From assembly GCA_963707695.1 (NCBI GenBank), contig CAVPQY010000007.1, positions 62,001 to 126,000 of the forward strand: DNA of 64,000 bases, given 5' to 3'. The DNA is from JAOPZW01 sp963707695. GTDB lineage: Bacteria > Actinomycetota > Thermoleophilia > Solirubrobacterales > Solirubrobacteraceae. The notes beneath the pieces were generated by a model. It was not told the DNA's origin. It did not search any database and saw only the letters and a list, made by a program, of their open reading frames with translations. Both the position numbers and the translations under genes were made by a program. Positions 25,212-34,427 of the stretch are shown here, one piece after another; positions within the stretch are counted from its first letter, which is position 1; each line of letters begins with the position of its first letter.

Positions 25212-26054
25212 ATGAGCCCCGAGCCGTTGACCGTGGACGTCCCCGGCGGCACGCTGGCCGCGGACCACTGGCCGGGCGACGGGCCCACCGTGGTGCTCCT
25301 GCACGCCGGGGTCGCCGACCGGCGCGGCTGGGCGGAGGTGGCCGACCGCCTGGCGGCGACCGGGCTCGACGTCGTCGCCTACGACCGCCGGGGCTTCGGC
25401 GCCACGCCCCCCGGCGACGCGCCGTTCAGCCACCTCGACGACCTGCGCGCCGTGCTCGACGCGACCGCGGGCGACCGGCCCGCGTGGCTCGTCGGCAACT
25501 CGATGGGCGGCGCGCTGGCGCTCGACGCGGCGCTCGAGCTGCCGGAGCGGGTCGACGGGCTCGTGCTGCTCGCGCCCGCGGTCAGCGGCACGCCCGAGGC
25601 CGAGGACCTCGACGCGCCGACGATCGCGCTCGCCGACCGGCTCGAGACCGCCGACGGCGAGGAGGCGCTGCGGCTGGAGACCTGGCTGTGGCTCGACGGG
25701 CCCGCGCAGCCCGAGGGCCGCGTCGGCGGCGCGGCGCGCGAGCTCGCGCTCGCGATGCACCGCGCGATCGCCGCCCACGGCGCGGCCGACGACGCCGGCG
25801 CGAGCGGCGTCGAGGCGGCGGGCCGGCTCGACGAGGTCCGCGGCCCCGTCACGGTCGCCTGGGGCGACGCCGACCTCCCGGCCGTCATCGACGAGGCCCG
25901 CGCCCTCGTCGCGGCCCTCGGCCCCGCCCGCGCGCGCAGCCACGTCTTCCCCGGCGTCGCGCACCTGCCCTCGCTCGAGGTCCCGCAGGCCGTCGCGGAC
26001 CTCGTCGCCGGTGCCGTGCGGCCCGGTGCCCCACGTGGGAGCCTGGGCGCATGA
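25212..26054 (+). CDS. Alpha/beta hydrolase
   Basis: A 280-residue hydrolase. The nucleophile elbow is LVGNSMGGALAL (Ser97), the oxyanion region LLHAGVADRRGW, the acid in VAWGDADLP and the histidine in FPGVAHLPSLE. It is a serine-type esterase or lipase-like fold; the substrate is unknown. It overlaps the next gene by 4 bases (ATGA), which couples it to the SnoaL-like protein. Confidence 0.85.
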   Translation: MSPEPLTVDVPGGTLAADHWPGDGPTVVLLHAGVADRRGWAEVADRLAATGLDVVAYDRRGFGATPPGDAPFSHLDDLRAVLDATAGDRPAWLVGNSMGGALALDAALELPERVDGLVLLAPAVSGTPEAEDLDAPTIALADRLETADGEEALRLETWLWLDGPAQPEGRVGGAARELALAMHRAIAAHGAADDAGASGVEAAGRLDEVRGPVTVAWGDADLPAVIDEARALVAALGPARARSHVFPGVAHLPSLEVPQAVADLVAGAVRPGAPRGSLGA

Positions 26055-26440
26055 GCCACCCCTTCCGTGCCGCCGCCGAGGCCCAGGACCCGGACGCCAT
26101 GGCGTCGGTCCTGGCCCCCGACGCGATCCTCCAGAGCCCGGTCGCCTTCCGGCCCTTCGCCGGCCGCGACGCGATCCGCGAGCTCTTCGCGGTCCTCGTC
26201 GACACGTTCGAGGACTTCCGCTATGTCGACGAGCTCACGGGCGACGGGACCCACGCGCTGGTCTTCCGGGCGCGCATCGGCGACAAGCAGGTCGAGGGCC
26301 TCGACCACCTCCGGCTCGGGCCCGACGGGCTCGTCAGCGAGTTCACCGTCATGGTGCGGCCGCTGTCGGCCGCCATCGCGCTCGCGGAGGCCGTCGGCCC
26401 GCGCGTCGGGCACCTGGCCAAGGCGCCGTCGGGCTCGTAG
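26051..26440 (+). CDS. SnoaL-like / nuclear transport factor 2 fold protein
   Basis: A 129-residue protein: MSHPFRAAAEAQDPDAMASV, then LAPDAILQSPVAFRPFAGRD and AIRELFAVLVDTFEDFRYVD, with a beta-sheet end HALVFRARIGDKQVEGLDHL. This cone-shaped fold includes SnoaL-type cyclases, isomerases and unknown proteins. It is coupled by ATGA to the upstream hydrolase. The function is not assignable from motifs. Confidence 0.75.
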   Translation: MSHPFRAAAEAQDPDAMASVLAPDAILQSPVAFRPFAGRDAIRELFAVLVDTFEDFRYVDELTGDGTHALVFRARIGDKQVEGLDHLRLGPDGLVSEFTVMVRPLSAAIALAEAVGPRVGHLAKAPSGS

Positions 26441-26473
26441 GGCACCCGGCCGCCCCGCTGCTAGCGTCGGGCC

Positions 26474-27535
26474 ATGGACGCCCTGCTCTTCGTCGACGAC
26501 GGATCGGGCCCACCCGCCGACGCCCCGGCGGACGCGAGCGGGCGCGAGCCGCGCCCGCCGACCGAGGCGGAGGCGCTCGACGCGTACTCCACGGTCGTGA
26601 CGACCGTCGCGCGCGAGCTGACGCGCAGCGTCGCCAGCCTCCGCGTCGCCCGGCGCGTGCGCGGCGGACGCACGGCGATGGGTGCGGGCAGCGGGGTCGT
26701 CATCACGCCGGACGGCTTCCTGCTGACGAGCGCCCACGTCGTGGAGGGCGCCCGCGAGGGCACCGCGACCTTCGTCGACGGCTCCGAGCTGCGCTTCCGC
26801 GTGGTCGGGCGCGACCCCCTCTCCGACCTCGCCGTCCTGCGCGTCGACGCGGCGAGCGGCACCTCGGGCCCGCCTTCCCCGCCCGCGGCGCGCCTGGGCG
26901 ACGCCGGGCGGCTGCAGGTCGGCCAGCTCGTCGTGGCCATCGGCAACCCGCACGGCTTCGGCGGCTCGGTCACCGCCGGCGTCGTCTCGGCCCTCGGCCG
27001 CTCGCTGCCCGTCGGTGGCCGCGGCGGGCCGCAGCGCCTCGTCGAGAACGTCGTGCAGACCGACGCCGCGCTGAACCCCGGCAACTCCGGCGGCGCCCTG
27101 GCCAACGGCACGGGCGAGGTGGTCGGCGTGAACACCGCCGTCGCCGGCGTGGGGCTGGGCCTGGCCGTCCCCGTCGACGACGGGACCCGCCGGATCATCG
27201 CGACGCTCATGGCCGACGGCCGCGTGCGCCGCGCCTACCTCGGGCTGGCGGGCGGCACCAGGCCGCTGCCCCCGCGCGTCGCCGGCCGCTTCGGCCGCGA
27301 ACGGGGCGTCGAGGTGCTCGAGGTCGTCGCCGGCAGCCCGGCCGCGACCGCGGGGCTGCGCCCCGAGGACCTGCTCGTCGAGCTCGACGGCGCCCCCGTC
27401 GAGGGCGTCGACGACGTGCAGCGGCTCATGGACGCCACGCGCATCGGCCGGCGGCTGGACGCCGTCGTCGTGCGCGAGGGCGACGTCCGGCGGATCGCGG
27501 TGGTCCCGGACGAGCTGCCCTCGTCCGTCGGATGA
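26474..27535 (+). CDS. HtrA/DegP-like trypsin-fold protease with PDZ domain
   Basis: A 353-residue serine protease. The catalytic triad is visible: His88 in LTSAHVVEG, Asp118 in PLSDLAVL and Ser205 in NPGNSGGAL. A PDZ domain follows (about residues 255-345: YLGLAGGTRPLPPRVAG, VVAGSPAATAGLRPEDLLVE). The N-terminus is acidic and has no signal peptide or membrane anchor, unlike most HtrA proteins, so it may act in the cytoplasm. It overlaps the next gene by 4 bases and begins a three-gene unit. Confidence 0.85.
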   Translation: MDALLFVDDGSGPPADAPADASGREPRPPTEAEALDAYSTVVTTVARELTRSVASLRVARRVRGGRTAMGAGSGVVITPDGFLLTSAHVVEGAREGTATFVDGSELRFRVVGRDPLSDLAVLRVDAASGTSGPPSPPAARLGDAGRLQVGQLVVAIGNPHGFGGSVTAGVVSALGRSLPVGGRGGPQRLVENVVQTDAALNPGNSGGALANGTGEVVGVNTAVAGVGLGLAVPVDDGTRRIIATLMADGRVRRAYLGLAGGTRPLPPRVAGRFGRERGVEVLEVVAGSPAATAGLRPEDLLVELDGAPVEGVDDVQRLMDATRIGRRLDAVVVREGDVRRIAVVPDELPSSVG

Positions 27536-28053
27536 CGCCGCCGGTGCCCAGCGGCGACGAGGAGCCGCTGGAGGTCGTCGCCTCGGTCGGCCCGCTCGAC
27601 GGGGTCGTCGTGCTCCTGCGGGAGTTCCTGCACCGCTCGGGCGCCGTGCGCGCCGTCGCGGTCGTCGACCGCGCGCCGGGCGAGGGCCCGGCCGTCGTGG
27701 ACTGCGGGCGCCTGCTCCCCATCGAGGTCGACCTCGGCGCGCGGACGGTGTACCTCCCGCACGGCCTCGAGCTCGACGCCCCGCTGCCCGACCTCCCGCC
27801 GATGCACCAGCTGCCGCCCTTCGAGGTCGACCCGGCCGAGGGCCGCGTGACCTCGCCCCTGGGCGGGCTGCAGCACCTGGCCGAGTCGACCCGCGCGCTC
27901 GCGCACGCCCTGGGCGGGCGCAACGTGGCCCTGGCCCAGTTCGCCACCACCGACCCCGGCACCCCGCTGGCGATCACCGCCCGCGCCGACGACGCCGAGC
28001 CGCTCGTGGTGGCGCTCGGCGAGGAGGAGTTCACGATGGAGGACGACCGATGA
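27532..28053 (+). CDS. Hypothetical protein in HtrA operon
   Basis: A 173-residue soluble protein from ATG 27532. It has alternating beta/helix segments (EVVASVGPLDGVVVLLREFL, then VRAVAVVDRAPGEGPAVVDC and LLPIEVDLGARTVYLPHGLE) and an acidic C-terminus, LVVALGEEEFTMEDDR. One Cys is conserved in position within VVDCGRLLP. It overlaps the protease and the DoxX-like gene by 4 bases each, so the three are likely co-expressed. I do not recognise the family. Confidence 0.65.
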   Translation: MTPPVPSGDEEPLEVVASVGPLDGVVVLLREFLHRSGAVRAVAVVDRAPGEGPAVVDCGRLLPIEVDLGARTVYLPHGLELDAPLPDLPPMHQLPPFEVDPAEGRVTSPLGGLQHLAESTRALAHALGGRNVALAQFATTDPGTPLAITARADDAEPLVVALGEEEFTMEDDR

Positions 28054-28406
28054 GGGCCGTGCGCGTCGCGTGCGGCCTGACGTTCCTCGCCGCCGGCCTC
28101 AACCACTTCCGGGTCCCGAAGGTCTACCGGTCGATCATGCCCGACTACCTGCCCGCCCACCACGAGCTCGTGCTGGCCAGCGGCGTCGCGGAGGCCGTCG
28201 GCGGCGCGGGACTGCTGCTCCCGCGCACGCAGCGCGCCGCCGGCTGGTGGCTGCTCGCGACGCTGGCCGCGGTCTTCCCGGCCAACGTCCACATGGCCCT
28301 CCACCACGACCGCTACGCGCAGATCCCGCGCTGGGCGCTCGTCGCGCGCCTGCCCTTCCAGCTCGTCTTCGGCGCCTGGGTCGCCGCGGCGATGCGCGCG
28401 GACTGA
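28050..28406 (+). CDS. DoxX-like membrane protein
   Basis: A 118-residue protein with four hydrophobic helices and the DoxX pattern: VACGLTFLAAGLNHFRVPKV, YLPAHHELVLASGVAEAVGG, a central AGWWLLATLAAVFPANVHMA and LVARLPFQLVFGAWVAAAM. DoxX-type proteins are small integral membrane proteins, some linked to thiosulfate oxidation or redox stress. It overlaps the preceding gene by 4 bases. Confidence 0.75.
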   Translation: MRAVRVACGLTFLAAGLNHFRVPKVYRSIMPDYLPAHHELVLASGVAEAVGGAGLLLPRTQRAAGWWLLATLAAVFPANVHMALHHDRYAQIPRWALVARLPFQLVFGAWVAAAMRAD

Positions 28407-28419
28407 TCCCGCGAGCGCG

Positions 28420-29241
28420 CTAGAGCCGGGCGAGGAAGGCCGTGACGGCCTCGGCGTAGGCCTCGGGCGCGTCGTCGACGACGAAGTGGCCCGTCGCCGG
28501 CAGCACCACGAGCTCGGCGTCGGCGAGCTCGGCCACGAACCGGTGGGCGCCGGCCACCGGCGCGAACGGGTCGTCCTCGCCCCAGAGGACGAGCGCGGGC
28601 ACGTCGAGCGCGCGCAGCCGCGGCGCGTAGGGCTCGAGCTCGGCGAACTGCCCCGAGCGGTAGAGGTCGAGGACCGAGCGGCGTCGCTCCTCGTCGGCGA
28701 AGCCCTTGAAGTACTCGGCCAGCGCGGCGTCGTCGAGGGCGGGTGACATCGACCGCAGCAGGCCGGCGAAGGCGGTCGCGTCGAGCGCGTCGACGAGCTG
28801 CTCGCCCTGCCCGGGCGTCCGCAGCCCTTCGGCCATCCCGTGCCAGCGCCCATCGGGGAAGAAGCCCGTGTCGCTGAGGACGAGGCCGGCGACGGCGTCG
28901 GGGTGGTCGCACGCCCAGCGCAGGCCGATCAGGCCGCCCCAGTCGTGGACCACGAGGACGACGCGGTCGAGGCCCAGCTCGGTGCGCCAGCGCTCGACGG
29001 CCTCCACCGCCCGCGTCCAGGTGGCCGGGCGGTCGGGGGGCGAGTCGCCGCTGCCGGGGAGGTCGGGCGCGAGGGCGCGCCAGCCGGCGTGGGCCGCGGC
29101 GGCCAGGACCGGCCGCCACATCCAGGACGACTCCGGGAAGCCGTGCAGGGCGACGAGCGTCCCGCGCGGCGGGCGCCCCGGATCGGGCGCCGCCTCGCGG
29201 TAGGCCAGGCCGCCGGCGTGCTGGACCTCGTCGTCGCTCAC
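28420..29241 (-). CDS. Alpha/beta hydrolase, epoxide hydrolase/haloalkane dehalogenase type
   Basis: A 273-residue hydrolase from GTG 29241. The oxyanion motif HGFPESSWMW and nucleophile elbow VVHDWGGLIGLRW (Asp100) place it in the Asp-nucleophile group that includes epoxide hydrolases and haloalkane dehalogenases. The charge-relay acid is in LVLWGEDDPFAPV and the histidine in LPATGHFVVDDAPE. It overlaps the end of the MFS gene by 3 bases. The substrate is unknown. Confidence 0.85.
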   Translation of the reverse strand: MSDDEVQHAGGLAYREAAPDPGRPPRGTLVALHGFPESSWMWRPVLAAAAHAGWRALAPDLPGSGDSPPDRPATWTRAVEAVERWRTELGLDRVVLVVHDWGGLIGLRWACDHPDAVAGLVLSDTGFFPDGRWHGMAEGLRTPGQGEQLVDALDATAFAGLLRSMSPALDDAALAEYFKGFADEERRRSVLDLYRSGQFAELEPYAPRLRALDVPALVLWGEDDPFAPVAGAHRFVAELADAELVVLPATGHFVVDDAPEAYAEAVTAFLARL

Positions 29242-30438
29242 GCCACGACGCTCGCAGTCCTCCCGGACGGCGCCGGAGCCGCCACGGGCACCCGGGCCAC
29301 GTTGGCCAGCGCGGCCACGAGGCCGGCCAGCCCGACGAGCAGCCACAGCGCCGTCGGCAGCGACGTCAGCTCGGCGAGCGCGCCGACGAGCGGCGGGCCG
29401 GCCATGAGCCCGGCGTAGCCCATGCTCGACACGGCGCCGAGCGCCAGGCCGGGGGCGATCCCGGGGACGTGCCCGGCGGCGCGGAAGACGAGCGGCACGA
29501 TGCAGGAGACGCCGATCCCGAGGCACGCGAACCCGAGCACCGCCGCCGCCGGGGACGCTGCGACGAGCGCCAGCGCGAACCCCGCGGCGGCCAGGGTGCC
29601 GCCGGAGCGGACCAGGCGGACGGGCCCGAGCGCCTGCACGAGCCGGTCGCCCGACGTGCGCCCGACGACCATCGCCACCGAGAAGGCGGTGAACCCGGCG
29701 GCGGCGAGGCCGGCCGACGTCCCGAGCTCGTCGTGGAGGTAGACCGCCGACCAGTCCCCGCACGCGCCCTCCACCAGGAGGCCGGAGAAGGCCAGCGCCC
29801 CGATGGCCCACAGTCGTCGCGGCGGCCGCACGAGCACGGGCTCGGCGCGGCCGCCGGCGTCGGCGCTGTCGGGCAGGAACCAGCGGGAGGCGGCGAGCAT
29901 GACCGCGAGACCGGTCGAGCGCCGCCACGGGCAGGTGCACCCGCGGGTCGACGCCGGCGGCGGCCACCAGGCCGCCGAGCACCCCGCCCACGAGGCCCCC
30001 GGCCGAGAAGCCGGCGTGGAAGCTCGACAGGATCGGGCGCCCGAAGCGCTTCTCGACGGTGACGCCGTGCGCATTCATCGCGACGTCGAGCGCCCCCATC
30101 CCCATGCCGAAGAGGAACGTCAGTGCGACGAAGGCCCCGAACGACGGGGCGAGCGCGACGCAGGCGGTCGCGACGGCAGCCAGCACGAGGCCGCCCCGCG
30201 TCGCCGTGCGGCTGCCGACCCGCGCCGCGAGCGCGCCCGCGGGGGGCATCGCCACGATGGCGCCCAGCGCGACGGCGGCCAGCGCCAGGCCGAGCTGGCC
30301 GTCGGAGAGGTCGAGCCGGTCGCGGATCGCCGGGATCCGGGTCGCCCAGGCGCCGAAGAACGAGCCGTTGGCGAGGAACACGGCGAACACCGCCCAGCGG
30401 GCGGCGCGCACGGGGTCGTCGGCGCGCGTGGGGACCAC
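29238..30438 (-). pseudogene. MFS transporter gene with one frameshift
   Basis: A 12-helix MFS protein is encoded in two frames. From GTG 30438 the first frame gives AARWAVFAVFLANGSFFGAW, RIPAIRDRLDLSDGQLGLAL and continues to AGVDPRVHLPVAAL. The second frame carries on from TGLAVMLAASRWFLPDSAD to the end (LPTALWLLVGLAGLVAALAN). The switch is near 29922, where one extra base lies between CTC and ACC on the coding strand. Total length is 3n+1. All other parts look intact, so this is either a very recent mutation or a sequencing error. It resembles fucose-permease-like/ProP-like actinobacterial MFS proteins. Confidence 0.8.
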
Positions 30439-30473
30439 GGCCCCACGGTAGTCACCGGGCACGCCCGTCCGCC

Positions 30474-31952
30474 CTAGAGCCGCGCCAGGACCTCCTTCGC
30501 GGCCCGCTCGCCCGCGGACACCGCGCCGTCCATGTAGCCCGTCCAGTGGATCGCCGTCTCCGTCCCGGCCCAGTGGATCCGGCCGACGGGGGCGCGCAGG
30601 GCCTCGCCGTACTCGGTCAGGACCCCGGGCGGCGTGAACGCCTCGTAGCACCCGCGCGTCCACTCGGCCTCGGACCAGTCCTGGAGGATCAGCCGCCGCG
30701 GGCGGCCCGCGCGCGCCCCGAAGTAGCGGGCGAACTCCGCCGTCACGACCCGGGCGCGCTCGCGCGCCGAGCGCCGGGTGAGCGCCCGCGCGGCGTCGCC
30801 CTCGACGAAGCCCAGGAGGACGCCCGGGCGGCCGCTCGGCGGCGAGTTGTCGTAGGTGATCTTGATCGGGCCCGTGTCGGACTGGACCTGCCCGCTGAGG
30901 CCGTCGGCACGCCAGAACGGCTCGTCGTAGACGGCCAGGCACTTGATGACCGACCCCTGGGGCATGCGCTGCGTGAGCTGGTCGCGGGCGGCGGAGAGCG
31001 GGCGGTCGTAGGCGATGCGGCCGGCGAGCGTCGGCGGGACCGCGACGACGACCCGCCGCGCGCGCACCGTCCGGCCGTCGGCGTGGACGACGACGCCGTG
31101 GGCGTCCTGCTCGATGCGCCGCACCGGCGCGCCGAGCCGGACGCGGCCCTCGAGCCGGCGGGCGAGGAGGACCGAGATCCGCTGCGATCCCCCGACGAAG
31201 CGCGACTCCTGCGCGCCGCCGGCGGTCGTGGTCAGGCGCCCCAGCGACCCCGGGTTGGCCGCGTTGCCGGCCTGGGCGACGTACCAGAGCAGGAAGAGGT
31301 GGGACAGGTCGGCGGGCTCGGCCGCCCAGACGGCCTCGACGGCGAGGTCGAAGACCTTGCGGGTGTCCTCGTCGGGGATGTTCTGCAGCTTCCACGTCTC
31401 GCTCGTCATCGCATCCCACTCGCGCGCCCGCGGGGCGGCCCAGGGCCGGTCGAGCGGGAGCGTCGCCGCGTCGGCGTCGATGCGGCCGATGAGCGCCGCG
31501 ACCGCGCCGGCGGTCGGGAAGGGCGCGAGCGGCGAGCTGGCCGGGAAGGGCGTGCGCTGCCCGTCCCAGCTGAGGAGCGTCTGGCCGTCGTTGTAGGTCT
31601 TGAACGTCCTCACCCCGACGGTGCGGGCGCGCGCGAGCAGGCGGTCCTGGGTCGGGCCGATCCACTGGCCGCCCACCTCGACGACCTTCCCGCCGCCGAG
31701 CCTGGCGTTGAGCGTCCTCCCGCCGACACGGGCCCGCGCCTCCAGGACGGCCACGGAGCGGCCCCGGGCGACGAGGTCGGTGGCGGCCGTCAGCCCGCTC
31801 AGCCCCGCACCCACCACGACGACGTCGACCCGGTCGCGGTGCCGTCGCCGCGCGGCCGGCGCCGGGCCCGCCGCGCCGAGCGCGACACCCGCCGCCAGCG
31901 CGGCTCCGCCGGCCACCGCCTGCCGGCGCGTCAGCGTCCTGTCCTCGCCCAT
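30474..31952 (-). CDS. Tat-exported flavin monoamine oxidase
   Basis: A 492-residue flavoenzyme. The twin-arginine signal is LTRRQAVAGGAALAAGVALG. The FAD site is VDVVVVGAGLSGLTAATDLV with LEARARVGGRT. The conserved GGQWIGPTQDR segment and the C-terminal GRIHWAGTETAIHWTGYMDGA are those of monoamine oxidase and putrescine/tyramine oxidases. It oxidises an amine and produces aldehyde, ammonia and hydrogen peroxide, probably outside the membrane. It is divergent from another flavoprotein gene across 107 bases. Confidence 0.88.
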   Translation of the reverse strand: MGEDRTLTRRQAVAGGAALAAGVALGAAGPAPAARRRHRDRVDVVVVGAGLSGLTAATDLVARGRSVAVLEARARVGGRTLNARLGGGKVVEVGGQWIGPTQDRLLARARTVGVRTFKTYNDGQTLLSWDGQRTPFPASSPLAPFPTAGAVAALIGRIDADAATLPLDRPWAAPRAREWDAMTSETWKLQNIPDEDTRKVFDLAVEAVWAAEPADLSHLFLLWYVAQAGNAANPGSLGRLTTTAGGAQESRFVGGSQRISVLLARRLEGRVRLGAPVRRIEQDAHGVVVHADGRTVRARRVVVAVPPTLAGRIAYDRPLSAARDQLTQRMPQGSVIKCLAVYDEPFWRADGLSGQVQSDTGPIKITYDNSPPSGRPGVLLGFVEGDAARALTRRSARERARVVTAEFARYFGARAGRPRRLILQDWSEAEWTRGCYEAFTPPGVLTEYGEALRAPVGRIHWAGTETAIHWTGYMDGAVSAGERAAKEVLARL

Positions 31953-32059
31953 CCCGTGCTCCCCTCGCCGTGGACCCTGCCAAGCGCCATCCTGCCACGC
32001 ACCGCGGGCGCGCCGCCCGCGCCGGGAGCGCGACGGGCTCGGCTACGCTCGCCGCCGGC

Positions 32060-33451
32060 ATGGAGCACACCGCCGAGGGCTACTGGGTGCAGGAGGCCGG
32101 CCGGCCCGAGCCGGCCTCCGCCCTGCGCGGGACGACGACGGCCGACGTGGCCGTCGTCGGCGGCGGCTACCTGGGCCTCTGGACCGCGTGGCACGTCCTG
32201 CGCCACGCCCCCGGCGCGCGGGTGGTCGTGCTCGAGGCCGGGGTCTGCGGGACGGGTCCGTCCGGACGCAACGGCGGCTTCGTCAACGGGCTGTGGGACA
32301 AGGCCCCGACCGTCCTGGGCCAGGCCGGCCCCGCCGCGGCCTCCGACCTGCTCGAGGCCGCCCAGGCCTCCGTCGACGCGATCGGCGCCTGGTGCGACGA
32401 GCAGGGCGTCGACGCCTGGTTCCGGCGCGCCCCGCACCTCGAGGTCGCCACCGCGGCGGCCCAGGAGGGCGGCGACGACGGGGTCGCCGCCGCGTGCGCG
32501 GCGGTCGGACGCGACGACGAGGTGCGGCCGCTGAGCGCCGCCGAGGTCGCGCGGGTGTGCCGCTCCCCGGTCTTCGGGGGCGGCCTGCGCATCGCGTCGG
32601 CGGCGACGGTCCAGCCGGCCCGCCTGGCCTTCGGGCTGCGCGACCGCGTGCGCGCCGTCGGCGCCGTCGTCCACGAGGGCAGCCGCGTCCGCCGCGTCAC
32701 CGGCGGCCCGGCGCCGCGCGTGCTGACGGACGGCGGCGAGATCCGGGCGGGCGCCGTCGTGCTCGCGGTCAACCACGCCACGGCCGGCCTGGCGCCGCTG
32801 CGCCGGGCGCTGGCGGTGGCGTCGAGCCACATCGTCCTGACCGAGCCGGTGCCCGACGTCCTCGAGCGCGCGGGCTGGACGGGCGGTGAGGCGCTGAGCG
32901 ACCGCCGGACGATGCTGCACTACTTCCGCACGACCCCGGACGGGCGCATCGCCTTCGGCTGGGGCGGCGGCCGCATGGCGCTCGGCGCCCGGCGCCGGCG
33001 CGTGCTCGACGTCGACCCCGACGTGGCCGCCCGCACGCACCGCGACCTCGTGCGCGTCTTCCCCGAGCTGGCCGGCCGGCGCATCACGCACGCGTGGGGC
33101 GGGCCGATCGACGTCTCCCCCACGCGCCTGCCGCAGTTCCGGACCCTGGCCGGGGGCGGCGTCCACGCGGGGTTCGGGTTCACGGGCAACGGCGTGGGCC
33201 CGGCCCACCTCGGCGGGCGCATCCTCGCCGCGCTCGCGCTGGACCGCCGCGAGCCGGTCACCCGGCTCTGCGTCGTGGAGCCCGGCGCGCGGCGCTTCCC
33301 CCCGGAGCCGCTGCGCCTCGCGGGCGGCGCCGCGATCCGGGCGGCGATGGTCCACGCGGACGACCTGCTGGACGCGGGCCGCACGCCCGGCCCGGCGACG
33401 CGGTTCGTCACGTCGCTGCCCCGGCGGCTGGGGATGTCGCTGCCGCGCTGA
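32060..33451 (+). CDS. FAD-dependent oxidoreductase, DAO (PuuB-like) family
   Basis: A 463-residue protein from ATG 32060. The FAD motif is VAVVGGGYLGLWTAWHVLRH, followed by VVLEAGVCGTGPSGRNGGFV, the hallmark of gamma-glutamylputrescine oxidase/glycine oxidase-like enzymes. A C-terminal return to the flavin reads HAGFGFTGNGVGPAHLGGRI. It likely oxidises a secondary or primary amine. The divergent amine oxidase gene next to it hints at amine catabolism, but the substrate is unknown. Confidence 0.85.
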   Translation: MEHTAEGYWVQEAGRPEPASALRGTTTADVAVVGGGYLGLWTAWHVLRHAPGARVVVLEAGVCGTGPSGRNGGFVNGLWDKAPTVLGQAGPAAASDLLEAAQASVDAIGAWCDEQGVDAWFRRAPHLEVATAAAQEGGDDGVAAACAAVGRDDEVRPLSAAEVARVCRSPVFGGGLRIASAATVQPARLAFGLRDRVRAVGAVVHEGSRVRRVTGGPAPRVLTDGGEIRAGAVVLAVNHATAGLAPLRRALAVASSHIVLTEPVPDVLERAGWTGGEALSDRRTMLHYFRTTPDGRIAFGWGGGRMALGARRRRVLDVDPDVAARTHRDLVRVFPELAGRRITHAWGGPIDVSPTRLPQFRTLAGGGVHAGFGFTGNGVGPAHLGGRILAALALDRREPVTRLCVVEPGARRFPPEPLRLAGGAAIRAAMVHADDLLDAGRTPGPATRFVTSLPRRLGMSLPR

Positions 33452-33480
33452 GCGAGCGGGACGACGACCGGCCCAAAGCA

Positions 33481-33508
33481 CTCGGGCCCCGGAAGTCCGG
33501 GGCCCGAG
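33481..33508. terminator. Bidirectional hairpin terminator
   Basis: A perfect 12-base-pair stem, CTCGGGCCCCGG (33481-33492) with CCGGGGCCCGAG (33497-33508), and an AAGT loop. It sits between the convergent oxidoreductase (stop 33451) and sigma factor (stop 33521) genes and can serve both. Confidence 0.85.
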
Positions 33509-33520
33509 GGGTGGTGCTGG

Positions 33521-34384
33521 CTAGGCGGCCTCGCGCAGGGCGGCCATGGCCGGGTCGTCGGCCAGGCGCTTGAGCGCGCGGGCCTCGAGCCGGGCGGCGT
33601 CCTGCGGCGAGCAGCCCAGGGCGCGGGCGGTCTGCGCCTGGGTGCGGGGCTCCTCGCCCTGCGTGCCGAAGCGCAGGTGGATGACCTTCCGCTCGGCCTC
33701 GGGCAGCTGGTCCACCGCGCTGACGACCTCCGCGGAGACGAGGGTCTCGGAGACCTCCTCCTCCACGGGACGGCCCTCGGCGGCGATGAGGTGCCCGAGC
33801 TCGCTGCCCTCCTCCTCGCCCACAGGGGCGTTGAGGCTCGGCGGCGTGTAGTCGACCTCCTTGATGGCGGCGACCTCCTCCGGCGTCAGGCCGGTCGCCG
33901 CGGCGACCTCCTCGACGGTCGGGTCACGCTCGAGCTCCTTGGCCAGGTCGCTCGTCACGCGCCCGACCTTGCGGGCGCGCTGCGCGACGTTGGCCGGCAG
34001 GCGGATCGAGCGGGCGGTGTTGTCGAGCCCGCGCTGGATGGACTGCCGGATCCAGAGCGTGGCGTACGTCGAGAACCGGAAGCCCTTGCGCCAGTCGAAC
34101 TTCTCGGCGGCGCGGATGAGGCCCAGCATGCCCTCCTGGACGATGTCCGTCATGGGCAGGCCGTGGCCGATGTAGCGACGCGCGATCGAGACCACGAGTC
34201 GCAGGTTGGAGTTGATCAGCAGCTCCTTGGCCGCGAGATCGCCCTTCTCGATGCGCTGGGCGAGCTCGATCTCCTGCGCCGGCTTGAGCAGGGGGTACTT
34301 GCCCGCATCGCGCAGGAGCAGGTCGACCGAGTCCACGGCGATCTCGGGCTGCTGACGGAGGGTGATGGTGTCGTTCTTCTTCAA
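33521..34384 (-). CDS. Sigma-70 family RNA polymerase sigma factor (RpoD/SigA-like)
   Basis: A 287-residue sigma factor from TTG 34384 (first residues MKKNDTITLRQQPEIAV). Region 1.2 begins at DSVDLLLRDAGKYPLL. Region 2 holds NSNLRLVVSIARRYIGHGLP, DIVQEGMLGLIRAAEKFDW, the -10 helix KGFRFSTYATLWIRQSIQRG and ARSIRLPANV. Regions 3 and 4 follow, ending with HLRFGTQGEEPRTQAQTARA and ARALKRLADD. It lacks the long region 1.1. The frame is open to a TTG at 34456, but that TTG is inside a -35 box (see promoter), so the downstream TTG is chosen. A GAAGGA site lies 13 bases before it. Confidence 0.9.
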   Translation of the reverse strand: MKKNDTITLRQQPEIAVDSVDLLLRDAGKYPLLKPAQEIELAQRIEKGDLAAKELLINSNLRLVVSIARRYIGHGLPMTDIVQEGMLGLIRAAEKFDWRKGFRFSTYATLWIRQSIQRGLDNTARSIRLPANVAQRARKVGRVTSDLAKELERDPTVEEVAAATGLTPEEVAAIKEVDYTPPSLNAPVGEEEGSELGHLIAAEGRPVEEEVSETLVSAEVVSAVDQLPEAERKVIHLRFGTQGEEPRTQAQTARALGCSPQDAARLEARALKRLADDPAMAALREAA

Positions 34385-34427
34385 GGTGCTCGTTGTGTCC
34401 TTCGCAAAACCAACTGTGATACTCGGA

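Noticed and set aside
28420..32070. A minus-strand frame open for over 1200 codons
   Set aside because: It joins the real hydrolase (28420-29241), the first half of the frameshifted MFS gene and the antisense-free shadow of the amine oxidase gene. Only the parts with conserved motifs are real.
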